From NCBI GenBank assembly GCA_026874595.1, contig CM049317.1, positions 67,062,618 to 67,126,617 on the forward strand: a DNA stretch of 64,000 nt, in the 5' to 3' direction. Every line of letters begins with the position of its first letter. The first letter of the stretch is position 1. The notes beneath the pieces were generated by a model. That model did not search any database. It was not told the DNA's origin and was given only the letters and a program-made list of their open reading frames with translations. Below, one piece after another: positions 46,111 to 57,389 of this stretch. A program made the translations under genes and the position numbers. This stretch comes from Sipunculus nudus (taxonomy: Eukaryota > Annelida > Sipuncula > Golfingiida > Sipunculidae).

Positions 46111-46130
46111 CCAGGCACCCACGTGTCGTT

Positions 46131-46642
46131 TAGCGAAATTATACTTGGCCATTGCAAAGCCGTTTTGAACAAATAATTTAAAGGACTTCCAATTTAAAAG
46201 TGAAAAAAAGTTTCAATTTGCGTATGCTTTCAGTTTTTCACCACAACGGTAGAGCTTCACAAAAGACCCATGCAGGGAGCCTACCTGGTGGCCTATTATA
46301 CTAGGCCCCTATACAGTTCACTGAACAGTCTCGACACATAACTGGGCTAACTTAATTAGCCCCTACGTCGACTCAAGTGACCAATTTAACCGTGTTATAC
46401 CAAAAGAAAGTCCAGCAATCAATTAATGTAATCGGAAAGAGCGTAAATTATTTAACCATATAGCCTACTTATCCCATGCATGCTACCTGGTCATCGGCTA
46501 TAAATTAATTGACATTGTGTGGGGACGCGCCCATAAATTTGCAAGTCCCCATCATGCATGATCTGATCATAACATGCGACTGACCATATTGAAGTCACCT
46601 TTCTTCCTGATGTGGCGTACTACGCCTGAAAAGGAAGTGGGG
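46131..46642. other. Non-coding stretch upstream of ODAD4
   Basis: No gene, repeat or divergent transcript start could be supported here. Confidence 0.5.
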
Positions 46643-47269
46643 AAGGTTAGGGTAGAGCAGGGCAAGACGCACCCCCGGGGTAAAATGCATGCCCACCCCC
46701 TTTTACTGTTTATTTTCCATTAAACTGGCGCCACCAAGCGTTCACTCTGTTTCAAGCCATCTAGTAGGCGTTTTGAGAACTTAAGGCGAACAACAGGGCG
46801 GCTGCTCGGCGTTTGGTGTCACCGAAAAGGTATGTGTATGGTGTATTGCTTACAACATAGATGAGTTGTAAATGTGGTCTGGAGTATACCTATGGCATCT
46901 ACAGACTTACATAAAACCTTGTAAATGATTAAAATGGACTGTTAAGAATAAAGATTACAGAAGTGGCAGCAAGGCGCCGGTCAAATAAATCACGTGATTT
47001 GGGGCAATAAAGCCCATCCGGTTGTTGAGGCGAGACGCCCACTGGGTGTGTTTCCCCCTTTAAGGTAATAATAAGTGGGGAGTTAGATTTTTTTCCAAAA
47101 AAAAATTTTATTTTAAATTGAAACGAGGTTGTACATATATAATGGAAAAGCTAGGTTCACTTTATATTTGAATGCAATATTTTGGTGAATATTTTGTCAG
47201 ATATATTGCTGATTTATAATATTATACTTTGATATGATATACCTGCATATACATATATATAATAAAAAG

Positions 47270-47271
<2 letters not shown>

Positions 47272-47314
<43 letters not shown>

Positions 47315-47360
47315 TAAATATATATATATATAAATTAATATATATAAAGTCGCATTTATT

Positions 47361-47392
<32 letters not shown>

Positions 47393-47420
47393 CCCATACA
47401 TAAGATATATATATATATAT
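47272..47420. repeat. TA / TAAA microsatellite
   Basis: Several runs of (TA)n broken by (AAAT)n, giving only spurious Tyr/Ile-rich frames. Confidence 0.95.
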
Positions 47421-47560
47421 ATATAAGATCACATGTCTGTTAAGGTAACATTTGAGTGAACCAAAAGCATTCATATTGGTTTTAACTGACCTGTGTTATA
47501 AGACCCCCTGTGAATTAAGACCACTTTTGGTCAGACCCGCTGAAGGTTTTATAACACAGC

Positions 47561-47567
<7 letters not shown>

Positions 47568-47607
<40 letters not shown>

Positions 47608-47651
47608 ATATGTATGGTGGTGTGTGAGAGAGAGAGAGAAAGAGAGAGAGG
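47568..47651. repeat. TA then GA microsatellite
   Basis: About 18 TA units (47568-47604), then a GA-rich run (47627-47651). Confidence 0.95.
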
Positions 47652-47749
47652 AGAAAATGATTTAAATGCTCTCTCACTTTTCAGATGGCTCTAACGTATA
47701 CTTTTAAATCCATGCGAGGTGCCTATATGGGCAGGATGCGTTATGACTG

Positions 47750-47848
47750 GCTGTAAAAGCTGTTGCTGCAGGAGCGAGTTTCAAGGTGGCCTCCAAAGAC
47801 TTCGGCGTCCCCCGAAACACTAAAAAGAACTTAGCAGCGACCAGCTAA
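47750..47848 (+). pseudogene. psq-type HTH remnant of a transposase
   Basis: In frame from 47750 the translation reads AVKAVAAGASFKVASKDFGV then PRNTKKN before a stop at 47846-47848. The A-V-x-A-V-x-x-G-x-S-x-x-x-A-S-K-x-F-G-V-P-R-x-T pattern is the pipsqueak helix-turn-helix found at the start of pogo/Tigger transposases. A TGA lies four codons upstream in this frame and the adjacent frame holds the preceding residues, so the copy is frameshifted. No DDE domain remains nearby. Confidence 0.6.
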
Positions 47849-47919
47849 AATTCTGAGGAGGAATGTATTTGGACCTGCAAGTCATCTGATGCTCAGCCTT
47901 GGTTTTTATCTAATTAAAG

Positions 47920-48480
47920 AGGCCTAATCTTCTATAAAGCATGATAGCTTTTCACGAAAAATAGCGTAATTTCTTTGAAATCAAATGGTACCTGCCAAAA
48001 TATTGCCCTTGAAGGATTGGCTTACTAGAGTGGACCTAGCGCGATCACTGGCTGGCGCCAACCTAAACATAGCGAGAGGGTCACCGTGTATCGCCCGGGC
48101 CACAATACCTGTCAATCAGGAGATGCCCTGAGTGATATTGCCTTCAAAATGTAATACATGTTCCCGTTGGCTAAAATATTGTATAATTTCAGCTGAGGCC
48201 CGTGTACCTATCTTACAATCTGTTGATATAGGTTCTACATTGCATTTACATTGGACAGAAGGGCCGTAATGTCCATTCAGGCCGTAATTTAATGTCCATC
48301 CAGCAGAGATATATCAGAGGACATGAAAGTCGGTGTATGGACTAGTCTGAACTACTCTTTGTTTGAGATCTGTCGCGGATGCACAAAATCGGACCTGGTT
48401 ACGCGACTGTTATGGTAAACAAAAACACGTGGACCATGCTTACTCACACACTGAACCATAACAAGGTCCTAACAGGTAGC
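47920..48480 (-). repeat. Dispersed repeat, minus-orientation copy
   Basis: Its reverse complement matches 57390-57760: 'ttttagccaacgggaacatg', 'tattacatttt', 'gcatctcctgattgacaggt', 'atattttggcaggtacca', 'gattaggcc.cttt' and 'ccataacaagg'. A 100-base portion at 48436-48530 also matches 20247-20345. No coding capacity is seen; its class is unknown. Confidence 0.7.
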
Positions 48481-49225
48481 TGTATGGGAGGTAATGAGAC
48501 TGTGTGCTGGGATGTTTTTGCTGGGAAACTTTTGTATAAAGCAAAACTGGTTTGATAGAGTGAAAGAATAGGCAGAATATTGCTCCTGATTACATCCCTT
48601 TAAGCCTTTCTACATGAAGGCTTTGTGTTATTTGTGAGTTACCGAGTGAATGTGGCATGCATGTGTGAGTTTGTATAGTTTTCCACAAATTGGTCATAAA
48701 ATAAAGTGTAACCCATTTTTTAGAATTTCAGCATAAAGAATAGCATGCGATTCGATGTTGGGCGGTAATTTTCGCTTAAATGTAGTACTATAGGCAAATG
48801 AGTTTGCTGTGTGGTTATCAATAAATGGAAGCTGGAGAATGAATAAAGAGAGCGGGGTAACATGTCTAGGATAAAACGCCCATGGTCAGAAGATATAGCT
48901 TTTCTCGATTTCGTCGAAAATATTCTGAATTGTGCCTAAATTCCCATCAGAATTTATTTTCTCTTATATATCTGAGCAGTTGACAATAAAAAATATAATT
49001 TAAAGATGTTTCAGAACCATCAGGAAACGTTTCCGCTAAAGGTGGGCGTTTTGCCCTGCCCTACCCTACTGTTGCGGCTTACCTGAAGGACACACCGATT
49101 GGCCTAGGATATACAAGGCTTGGATCGTTATATTAATAATAGAGAAATTATTCGCTGTTAGATATATTCAGCAACAATGAGTGTTATAAGGTCAGTGATG
49201 TCCAATGACTTAACGGCGCTTCTTA

Positions 49226-49746
49226 TAGACAGGTCCAGGCCAGGAAAAAACTGCCAATTTTTCCAGTCAAGGTTTTCTCAGTGGATTCTGGTAGTTTGAG
49301 ACATGCTCTTTAAAATAAGCTCTGGGGTCATCTTGAATTTTGCCTCAAATTCAATATGACCGCCAAAATTCCAATATGGCCGCCAAAATAATTAAAATGT
49401 TATCTTGAAGAACCCTATCAGGTGAATTGCAGATATTTTTTCACTGATTTGTGATGATAATAGCCAATGAACATGACCCAATTAGTTGGGTGCCACAGCA
49501 GAACGTCATTGGTTGTCTAATCCAGTATGGCCGCCGGGCCCACCACGCTTTTTTGAAAATAGCAATATCTCCTGTTCTGGCAAAAATATTGCTATAAATT
49601 TGGTGTCTAGCTCAGAGGAATCCAAATTTGCCATTAGATTTGAAATGAGGTCAGTAGGTCATGAGATAAATTCAAGATGGCCGTCAACTGCGATGTCCGT
49701 AATCTGTTCATTGATGTTTCTCATGTTGACACAACAGTTACAAAAA
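49226..49746 (+). repeat. Left long terminal inverted repeat
   Basis: 521 bases matching the reverse complement of 55519-56051. It contains several GGCCGCC/ATGGCC motifs (e.g. 49355-49386, 49527-49538, 49676-49684). A + strand frame of 147 codons (49486-49929) runs through its inner part but has no protein resemblance and is probably accidental. Confidence 0.85.
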
Positions 49747-50142
49747 CTGGACTTGCTCCAGAAAACCCAGAATAAGTCGCATAGACAGGAAGTGTTAAAA
49801 ACATGCCTGGAGACAACGGAAGAAATAGATTTAGTTCGGTTTCACAATGTAAAGAGAAAAGTGAAATGGACTAACTGTAAAGACATGCCCTTCTCACTGT
49901 GCTATGACTTATTTCGGCTTTTGCTGTAGCAGGTCTCAAATAATAATTGGGACTAGATATTGGTTTTCATGGTCAAGAAAACTGTTCATCCACTTTTTTA
50001 CAGTAATTTAATCACTTCTTGTATCATGAAACACAGGGGTCCTTTTTTAATCAAATTTAATCATAAAAAAACATGGCTGCCTTGTTAGGCCGAACAGTAT
50101 TTGGGAACCGGAAAGGCTCCATACAGATCATGAATTTTCTCC

Positions 50143-50393
50143 TTATTCACTGATATCCAAGTCACTATAAATGTCACTCTCGGTCAGCGAATCCATGCCA
50201 CAAACTTCTGAAGAAGTATGAGGTGCTGGTTCAATGTCACTAGACTCAATGTCGGAAATTTCATCATCTCCGAAGAATCCGTGGTCATCCGCTGTTAATC
50301 GTTCATATCTGAGGCCTGCAGTGATTTCCTGCCGAGGTAGAGCTTGTGTATCTCCTGCGATCCCATCTGCATCATTCTCATAGTCGGGATGAC
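50143..50393 (-). pseudogene. Last exon of the Academ-like gene (acidic)
   Basis: TTTTCAG acceptor, then an open frame to TAA. It is strongly acidic (DHGFFGDDEISDIESSDIEP; LTESDIYSDLDISE). It is in frame with the previous exon and free of lesions, unlike the rest of the gene. Confidence 0.65.
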
Positions 50394-50487
50394 CTGAAAA
50401 TAAAATAGGAATCTCAGACTGATCATGAAATCTGTATGTTCATTGTCTAATTTTCTGTGATAGCTTCTATCTAAGTAACCGACGTAC

Positions 50488-50634
50488 CTCTCTTTGTTTT
50501 TGCCCTTCTTTTACCCCTAGCTCTCGATCCTTCTCCTCTGGGCTTGCAAGTTGTCTTGCTCCGTTTACAAGGGGGCAGCTCACTGCCAGTTTCTTCAGCT
50601 GTTTTTTCCACGTCTGCGTCATAGTCGGCACAGC
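50488..50634 (-). pseudogene. Penultimate exon of the Academ-like gene
   Basis: CGCGTAG acceptor and GTACGT donor bound GCADYDADVEKTAEETGSEL, then a basic, nuclear-signal-like PRGEGSRARGKRRAKTKRG. Phases match 50729 upstream (GTAAGT donor) and 50393 downstream. Confidence 0.65.
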
Positions 50635-51548
50635 CTACGCGATAAAATTTGGTATTACTAAAGGGCACAACTGTTGACATAAGTTTCTTAGAAATGTCAT
50701 GGTTAAGAAGCTGTATTTTGTGACTTACCTTGCTTTTGTTCTTTGAGGCTACTTTTCATGGAGAGACTGGGTGGAAGTTGTGGACATGTGAACCATACTG
50801 GCCGAATACCCTCTTCCGTTCTCTGCCAACCCCTACCTGTAAATTCAGGATACTCAATGGTAGTTTTGAGACACTGATACCATATGAATGCCTGCAAGTC
50901 ACTCCTCTTGATATGCTCATTAGTGCTGTGTTCGTCGGGCAGGATGCACATGCTTGACTTCACCTTATTCTTGTTGTAAATTCTGATCCGGGTTTCCACG
51001 TGGGATTCCCGTTCAAGCCCTGGGTACATGCAAGTTTGAAGGAAATGCTTAGCTTTGGAAATGTCCTGAATCGAGTCAACTGACCTTCCAAGTTCAGAGA
51101 GGAGGTTGGACTTGTCCTGTTGCAGCATCTTCTTGATTGACTTGATCTTACCAATACCGTACGGGTATGAGGTGGTATCACAACCAGTGATACTACGGTA
51201 TGCAGGAAGAATTTAGCAAACTTGATCTCCAAATTGATCAGCTACTTTACTGATGCTAATGTAGCGATGATCTACCATCATAAGCCAGTCATGTGGTGGC
51301 TTGCAGGTGGAATAAGCATGGCACAGGAGGACCATTATGTTCGTGTCAGTGGCTCTGATTATCACTGGATCTTTGCACATCGAGGCGTGTAGCACGAGCC
51401 TTTTTATCTGCTTCACAGTGGTTACACGATTCTAATTCCTCCATACTTGCATTTGTCAGCAGCCAGGTTTTCTCTTCTTCTGTCACGGTAAGAGGGAGTC
51501 TCAGATTGGATCTTACAGAATCTGACTTGTAGTAATTCACCAGAAATC

Positions 51549-53339
51549 TTACCAATTCTGTTTTGTTTTCAGAAATGTGGAGAAACATATCCAAGTCTTT
51601 GCCACTAGGCATACTTTGCTCAGGGCTGGTGATGCAGTACCACGGCGAATTTGAGTTAATTCCTTGGTTGTAGCTGTGCTGTAGGAATCAAATATTATTC
51701 CCAGAGCCAGTGGCTTATATTTACTATGAGGCAAGCAGAACTCCAACAGGGCATATGTATATTCCCCCCAATGCTGTTTAGGGGCGATAGTCTTGACAGC
51801 TGCCATTCCATCAATAAACCAAAACTTTTTTGGGACTTCCTCACAAACTGATGCTGACTCTTCAATAAGGTAGTTTCTGAGTGCTGCTTTTGATCCTTGA
51901 CGGAGATCTCTATCTGGAGTGGCTAAAGCAAGCGGGACAACTGTGAGAGGGAAAGAATGTGCCTCTGCTGGCGAGGTAGCCTTGGCTACTAAAAGGCCAC
52001 AAGCTCTCCTATCTTCCTTGAGAACATTCACAGCTTTTGGCTCCTTCTTTGATTTCTCCAGGCCAGTCTTAATTTTGAGATTCCTAATCTTCTCAAAGAA
52101 GTTTGTCCTGTCTTCTCCTGTGGCTTTGAGTGTGCTGTCAACAAAGCCATTATACTGTTTTTCTCCAGCTTCTGTTGATGATAACAGTCCTTCCACAATA
52201 TCATGGCCAATTGCGACACCTGTCTTCATATGACGAACTGGAGCACTGAGGAAAGGGTCGAAGTATCTATCCAGTTGTTCAACTAGTGTAGAAACCATGT
52301 TGTCATGCTGTCTTCGTGCGCCGATGTTTATCTCTTTATGAGTTGAAGACGTCAGTATGTCTAGCCTTTCTTTCAGTGTAGCTCTAACCTTTGCCATCAT
52401 ATGGCTAGTCTTGATAAAAGTATCTGTTGTCTGCTCACTGGTGCTGTATCCACCCTGCATCGGACCTCCTCTTACCTTTACCTCACGGTTGATTGTTGTC
52501 TCCGTGATGAGATCGCCGTGAATGGTAGAAAATGGTTTCCCCGATAATGATCCTCCAAATACATTATGTACTAGGTCCTCCCAGGCGTCCTTGCGAGTGA
52601 TTTTTACATTTTGCAAGTTGACATGCTGGAATGTGAGGTATCTTGCATGATTTATGTGTCCGAAAGCAAAGCACTTTGGCAGTAGAGCACGTTCAGCTGC
52701 CATGTGAGTCTCAATACTTTTCTCCCGGACTGCCGCAATGAAACAGAACAAAGCAGATACATCCTTGATGTACTCTACCATCATTTTCGCTTGTGTGCCT
52801 TCGGACGTCTGCAGTGACGGGCAAATATCTTTGAATCTAGGCATTCCCAGCAGAGATTGGAGATTTTCAGCACAAAGGTTGTTCCTCAGCTTGGCAATTG
52901 CTTGTCTCGTAACTTGGTCCATTTTGTTGCTGACGTCATCTGACTTGATTCGGTGCCTGAGTAGTGCCTCAAAGGACTGTTTGTGCAGGTGAACACTCCT
53001 TGCATAATAGCGACCTTCTAGTGCTTGGGCCACAGAGCCATCGGCAATTGCTCCACTGTCAACCCACCAATCACTGAAATCGAGACAGGCGTACTTCTTA
53101 TACAGGATCTTAAGGCTCACCAGAATTGTGTGAAAGCCACCCATGAGGGGTATGATCTTATCATACCTTTCTTGATTGAGCCAGGATATTATCAGCATCT
53201 TGCTGTTGATTGCCTCATCTGCGTGTGCGAAGATATAATCTAGTTCAAGATCATCTGCCACTTGAACTATCATGTCCATGTACCATTTGATTACATTGTC
53301 CCCTGGTGGTAATGGAACAACTGGAAGATACTCAAACTT
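51549..53339 (-). pseudogene. Largest open segment of the Academ-like transposase
   Basis: An uninterrupted stretch of almost 600 codons, with ATG codons at 53279 and 53273, but these are internal. The upstream segment 53340-53939 is in the same frame, separated only by the TGA at 53340-53342. It carries MGGFHTILVSLKILYKKYAC, DWWVDSGAIADGSVAQALEG and the first nuclease acidic motif FIDGMA. A gene finder would report it as a stand-alone gene; it is an internal fragment. Confidence 0.75.
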
Positions 53340-55518
53340 TCATTTGGTGGTCGAGCAGTTTGTCACATTTTTCATAAATGAAGTCCATGATCCAACTGGT
53401 CCTAGTTCATCCCTGTCTACCTGAGGGCCATATTCTTCTAGGCAATTGTCTCCGACTGCAGCTAGCAAAACCCAGGCAATGTTACGTTCCATTGCTTCTG
53501 ATAAGACTGTTGAGTCCTTGTACTCATCTTTAATCTCAGGAAATGATGGAGGTGGTGTCCTACGTTTGGGGATTTTGAATGATCCATAGTCAGGCTTCTC
53601 ATTGTCTATGATGTTCGACACCTCTGATTGTTTCTGCGTAGCACTGGCAACAGTATCATCATTTGACTGTCTAGTCTGAAATATTGTACCAGTCGTGTGA
53701 TGCGTAATGTGTGCTCCCGTTAGTGTCTGTTGTTTTCCATCTGAGTTGTCAAATGTTAGGTGTACGCTCCGACCCTTGATAAAACCAGGCGGCAGCATCT
53801 GTTTATGCTGCATGGTGACAGACTTAGCCCATTTGTTATTACGGTCACGGACATCGGTATACGGGATACCAACTCCACATCGGTTCAAAAGAGTGGTTGC
53901 CTCCTTACTACCAGTGATGCGGTGTATTGTGAGACTCAAAGCAGTTCCTAATGGTAGTCGTTGACCAGTAATGAGCTATTCCCAACTTTGGCTGATTGCT
54001 GAGATTTTCTCTGCCTCTTCCTTCCTTGGAACTGTCACATATCCCAGTGCATTTGTGGGTCCCCGAGGATTGATTGACCAAGAGATAGCATTATAAATGC
54101 ACTGAAGGGGTTTGTGGCTATCAAGCAGGCTGAACAGTTCGTGTGCTTCCAAAGGCCACTTGACTGCTTCTCTCTGTGATACCTTGCGACGGATAAGCTT
54201 TGCAAATGCTTTTGTCAGATCACTTTCCCGGAGACCATGGCCTTCAATTGTTGCTGCAGAATATGATTAGGGGTTTACATTGCTGGAATGTACCACAAGC
54301 CTTTTTCCAATCTTAAGAAAATCAATGGAATTTCCGAATTTCTCTGACAGCCTCAACTTAAGAGTGGCCGTTTTTGTGATGGGTGGGTCGTAAAGGTCAT
54401 TCTCACTGCTAAGCTCTAAAATATCTTCTAACAGCTCAGTCAGAAGAAAAGCCTCTTGGTCCTTGATAACATTGCGCTGAAAAAGGTGGAAAAAATCTGT
54501 CCATGACCACAGTTTGCAATCTCTCCTGTTCTTCAGTCTCTGTAGTTGGCTGCTTCAAGCAATACATGTAGGTAAAGTTATCGTAGCACGTCTTGTGGTA
54601 GTAAAGATCAAGCGCAAACACATCGTAGGATGATCCACTGAGAAGGACTTCCAGTCGCTTTGCTGCAGCACGATACTTGCTTTTCTCATCCTTCATTTTC
54701 AAGTCCATGGAATGTTTCACTTTACTGAAAGCATTCTCCTCTGAACATCGTCCCAGGCCACCATCATTGAAAGGTTTCATATCATCTTTAGTCTCTATGT
54801 CACACACAAAACAGAGTTGTTTCTTCTCTAATGATCCCCTGCGGATTCGGTATGGGAGAACTTCAGTTTGCTCAGTTTGTTCTGGAACCTCTTCTGTAGT
54901 ACTGGTACCCTGCTGGGGGTGTCTCCCTTGAATCGATTCAACCTTGTTCGAAAATTGATCCGGCAGCTTTTATGAACAATGATATTGTCATTGTGGTCCC
55001 CAGACAACCGTGGTCTTGATAATCTAAATTCAACATATGGTGGCTGGGAGCATAATATTTCGTCAATACCAGCCCATCTATCAGCATAGGCCAGAAGAGA
55101 CTGCAATCCACTGGCTCTCACTTTTGCAGTGTCCGCATTGTCTTTGATGGGTTCATTGCAAAGACTGCATCTCCCCTTGTCGGTTACTTTGGGACGAACA
55201 AATGGTGTCAGTGCCATATTGGAATAATCTGGCAATCACAAAGATAAAACACACTCGATTGTCTTTGTTAAAGTTGAACTACAGATTCACTGTGGAATGG
55301 ATTCATATAATCTGAAAATAGACCTGAAATTTGTTTCTGTGAAAAGATTCTCTTACAGAACATTTATTTTCTGTCTGAGTGCAGGGGAAACCACTCATCA
55401 AAGCGAGGCTGGATAAGGCAGCCATCTTGGATTCATGGCACCAGTTGCAGATATTGTGGCTGAAAGTAACGGAATGTATTCCATGACCCTGAAAACTATC
55501 TCTCGGCCCTAGAAATAC

Positions 55519-56051
55519 TTTTGTAACTGCTGTAGAATATGGGAAACACCAATGACTAGATTATTGACATCGCCGTTGGCGGCCATCTTGAATTTTCCTC
55601 ATGACCTACTGGCTTAATTTTGAATCTGATGGCATATTTGGATTCCCCACCTTTGAAAACCTAGGGCTAGACACCAAATTTATAGCCATATCTTTGCCAG
55701 AACAGGTGATATAACTATTTTTCAAAAAAGCGTGGTGGGCCAGGCGGCCATATTGGATTTAACCACCAATGGCGTTCTGCTGTGGCAACCAACTAATTGG
55801 GTCATGTTCATTGGCTATTATCATCACAAATTAGTGGTAAAAATCTGCATTTCACCTGATAGGGTTCTTCAAGATAACATTTTAATTATTTTGGCGGCCA
55901 TATTGGAATTTAGGCGGCCATATTGAATTTGAGGCAAAATTCAAGATGGCCCCAGAGATTATTTTAAATAGCATGTCTCAAACTACCAGAATCCACTGAG
56001 AAAACCTTGACTGGAAAAATTGGCAGTTTTTTCCTGGCCTGGACCTGTCTA
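55519..56051 (-). repeat. Right long terminal inverted repeat
   Basis: 533 bases, the inverted partner of 49226-49746 with scattered substitutions and small indels. GGCGGCCATMTTG motifs lie at about 55578, 55743, 55894 and 55913. It would contain the promoter of the minus-strand transposase. Confidence 0.85.
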
Positions 56052-56054
56052 TTA

Positions 56055-56819
56055 CTCGTCTATAACAGGGAACCCAGACACACGGCGCTCTAAGATTATC
56101 AGGATGGGGCTCGGCGAGCCTATTAAAAAAACTGTCCAGTTTGACTGTCTACAACCAGCGATCGCCAAAAACAAAACGTTGACGAGACACCCGTGGCTGA
56201 TGTGATGCAGAGGGGTAAGGCTGGTGTTAAAAACAATTTATTCGCCTTCTTTTCTGTATACATCATGTTACAACGTTATATTCCTGGCTTACATTGCGTA
56301 TATATTATTGAAATTTAGCCCATTAAAAAATTGTAGAATACCTCTGCGACTGAAGTATAGGCTTGTTTACCTACACTGTTAGGCCTATAGGCATGCGCCA
56401 ATCCTGACGAGCAAAAAAAAAAAAAAAGTTTCATGTATGTGCCGAAGTTGAAAGGTGACTTATTGCAAACCGACCCTGCAAAACTCTGTTTTTTTGACAT
56501 GCCAATGGATGTTTTTATTGATGTTTGTGTTTGACTCCCTGCCTTGTTTTTGTCGGGAACCCCCATATGTTATCAATAGGTGGACATATACAAAACGAAG
56601 AACCCATGTGGGATGAGAGGAGCGAGGTTTTAATGCCTGTTTTTGCCTAAGATTCAATGGATTGGTTATGTTTAGTTAATATACGCGGAATACATGGGTC
56701 CCTTCTAATTAAAAACTTATCTGATGCTTCTTCCGGTGTATGAGACTGCATGGCTCGACCTCATGTCGAGCCGTTCAGGATTATAATTAGGCATATGTTC
56801 TTCTTTCGCAGAAAATATG

Positions 56820-56866
<47 letters not shown>

Positions 56867-57389
56867 TTATTCTTCGGTTGTGGCCACATTATACCAAGTA
56901 TACAATAAATATGATATATGAAACTACTAACAAAACTCAATCAATGTTAAGTTGGTCTGTATATCCTGGTGTTTCCTTTTCTATGTTTGTTAATTTCGCG
57001 GCCTGTTCATTTTTCTGTATGCGAACGCCCTCGTGAACTTCGTTTTTCCTCCATGATATAAAGTCTAAAGGTCATTTTTCGTGGTTTCTTATGATATGAA
57101 AGACACAACACAAATGAACATTGGTGACAGAGGATATTGTCAGAATATTTAGTCCCAGAAGGAAACTTCAACAGTTCTCAGCTTATGAATTAATTATGTA
57201 GTTTGCCATGAGATGAGAGACAGTTATTACGATTACCACATAAACAGGATTTTCATAAAGGGACATAATTAGGAGCAATATTATGTGTATTCCTTCACAT
57301 TACCAGCTCACCTGTGCTTTATACAAACGTTTCCAGGCAAAACCACCCAAACATACGGTCTCATTCCCCCTTTTTCTGCTGTTTAACAC
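56055..57389. other. Non-coding stretch
   Basis: No gene seen. An A run is at 56412-56426 and an AT microsatellite at 56824-56862. Confidence 0.5.
56824..56862. repeat. TA microsatellite
   Basis: About 19 uninterrupted TA units. Confidence 0.95.

Larger units (their letters stand above)
45915..46130 (-). promoter_or_regulatory. ODAD4 5' region and probable promoter
   Basis: The 200 bases upstream of the ODAD4 start are richer in G+C and CpG than the surrounding DNA. They hold two perfect TGACGTCA sites (46056-46063, 46103-46110), a TGACGTG half-type site (46040-46046) and a CACGTG E-box (46120-46125). A loose candidate for the RFX X-box of ciliary genes lies near 46015-46031 (GTATCC ... AGCAAG on the minus strand), but its spacing is off. 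Promoter role is inferred from position. Confidence 0.55.
46643..49071 (+). mobile_element. Decayed pogo/Tigger-like DNA transposon
   Basis: The left end (46646-46674, 'ttagggtagagcagggcaag' then 'acgcaccc') and right end (49041-49071, whose reverse complement starts CAGTAGGGTAGGGCAGGGCA then AAACGCCCACC) are inverted copies over about 30 bases. A psq-type HTH remnant is at 47750-47830. Large TA and GA microsatellites (47272-47420, 47568-47651) and a dispersed repeat (47920-48530) have swollen or replaced the rest. A CAGT-type start is usual for pogo/Tigger elements. No clear TA duplication was resolved, so the class is inferred. Confidence 0.5.
50143..55217 (-). pseudogene. Academ-like transposase, decayed (zinc modules + XPG-like nuclease)
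   Basis: Start ATG is at 55215-55217 and stop at 50143. In order: two C-x2-C ... H-x3-C modules (CSLCNE ... HKSC; CFVCD ... HKTC); a long middle with LTIHRITGSKEATTLLN, DNSDGKQQTLTG and WWVDSGAIADGSVAQALEGR; then the nuclease part with FIDGMAAVKTI, IIFDSY, RATDTNIMVLLCHAY and ITGCDTTSYPYGIGK, acidic residues typical of XPG/FEN-type nucleases. Two introns survive near the end (50635-50728 and 50394-50487), followed by an acidic last exon. Lesions seen: frameshifts near 54850-54910, 54487, 51620 and 51407, and in-frame stops at about 54259, 53976-53978, 53340-53342 and 51213-51215. The class is inferred from motifs. Confidence 0.7.
49226..56051 (-). mobile_element. 6.8-kb long-TIR DNA transposon, Academ-like
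   Basis: Inverted termini of about 525 bases (49226-49746 and 55519-56051) start TAGACAGGTCCAGGCCAGG. A TTA lies directly outside both ends (49223-49225, 56052-56054), fitting a 3-bp target duplication. The single decayed gene runs on the minus strand (50143-55217), with N-terminal zinc modules and a C-terminal XPG-like nuclease region. XPG-type nuclease plus a cysteine-rich zinc region and 3-4-bp duplications is what is known for Academ transposons; I infer that class. Multiple stops and frameshifts mean this copy cannot make its own protein. Confidence 0.65.

Noticed and set aside
47214-47694. Tyr/Ile-rich frames on both strands
   Set aside because: Translations of TA microsatellites.
49486-49929. 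147-codon plus-strand frame
   Set aside because: It lies mostly in the long terminal inverted repeat; the matching stretch in the other terminus is not open, so it is accidental.
56062-56096. Possible left end of a HINE-like element (acagggaaccca ... acacggcgctc)
   Set aside because: The palindrome is broken and no body or hairpin follows; resemblance is too weak.
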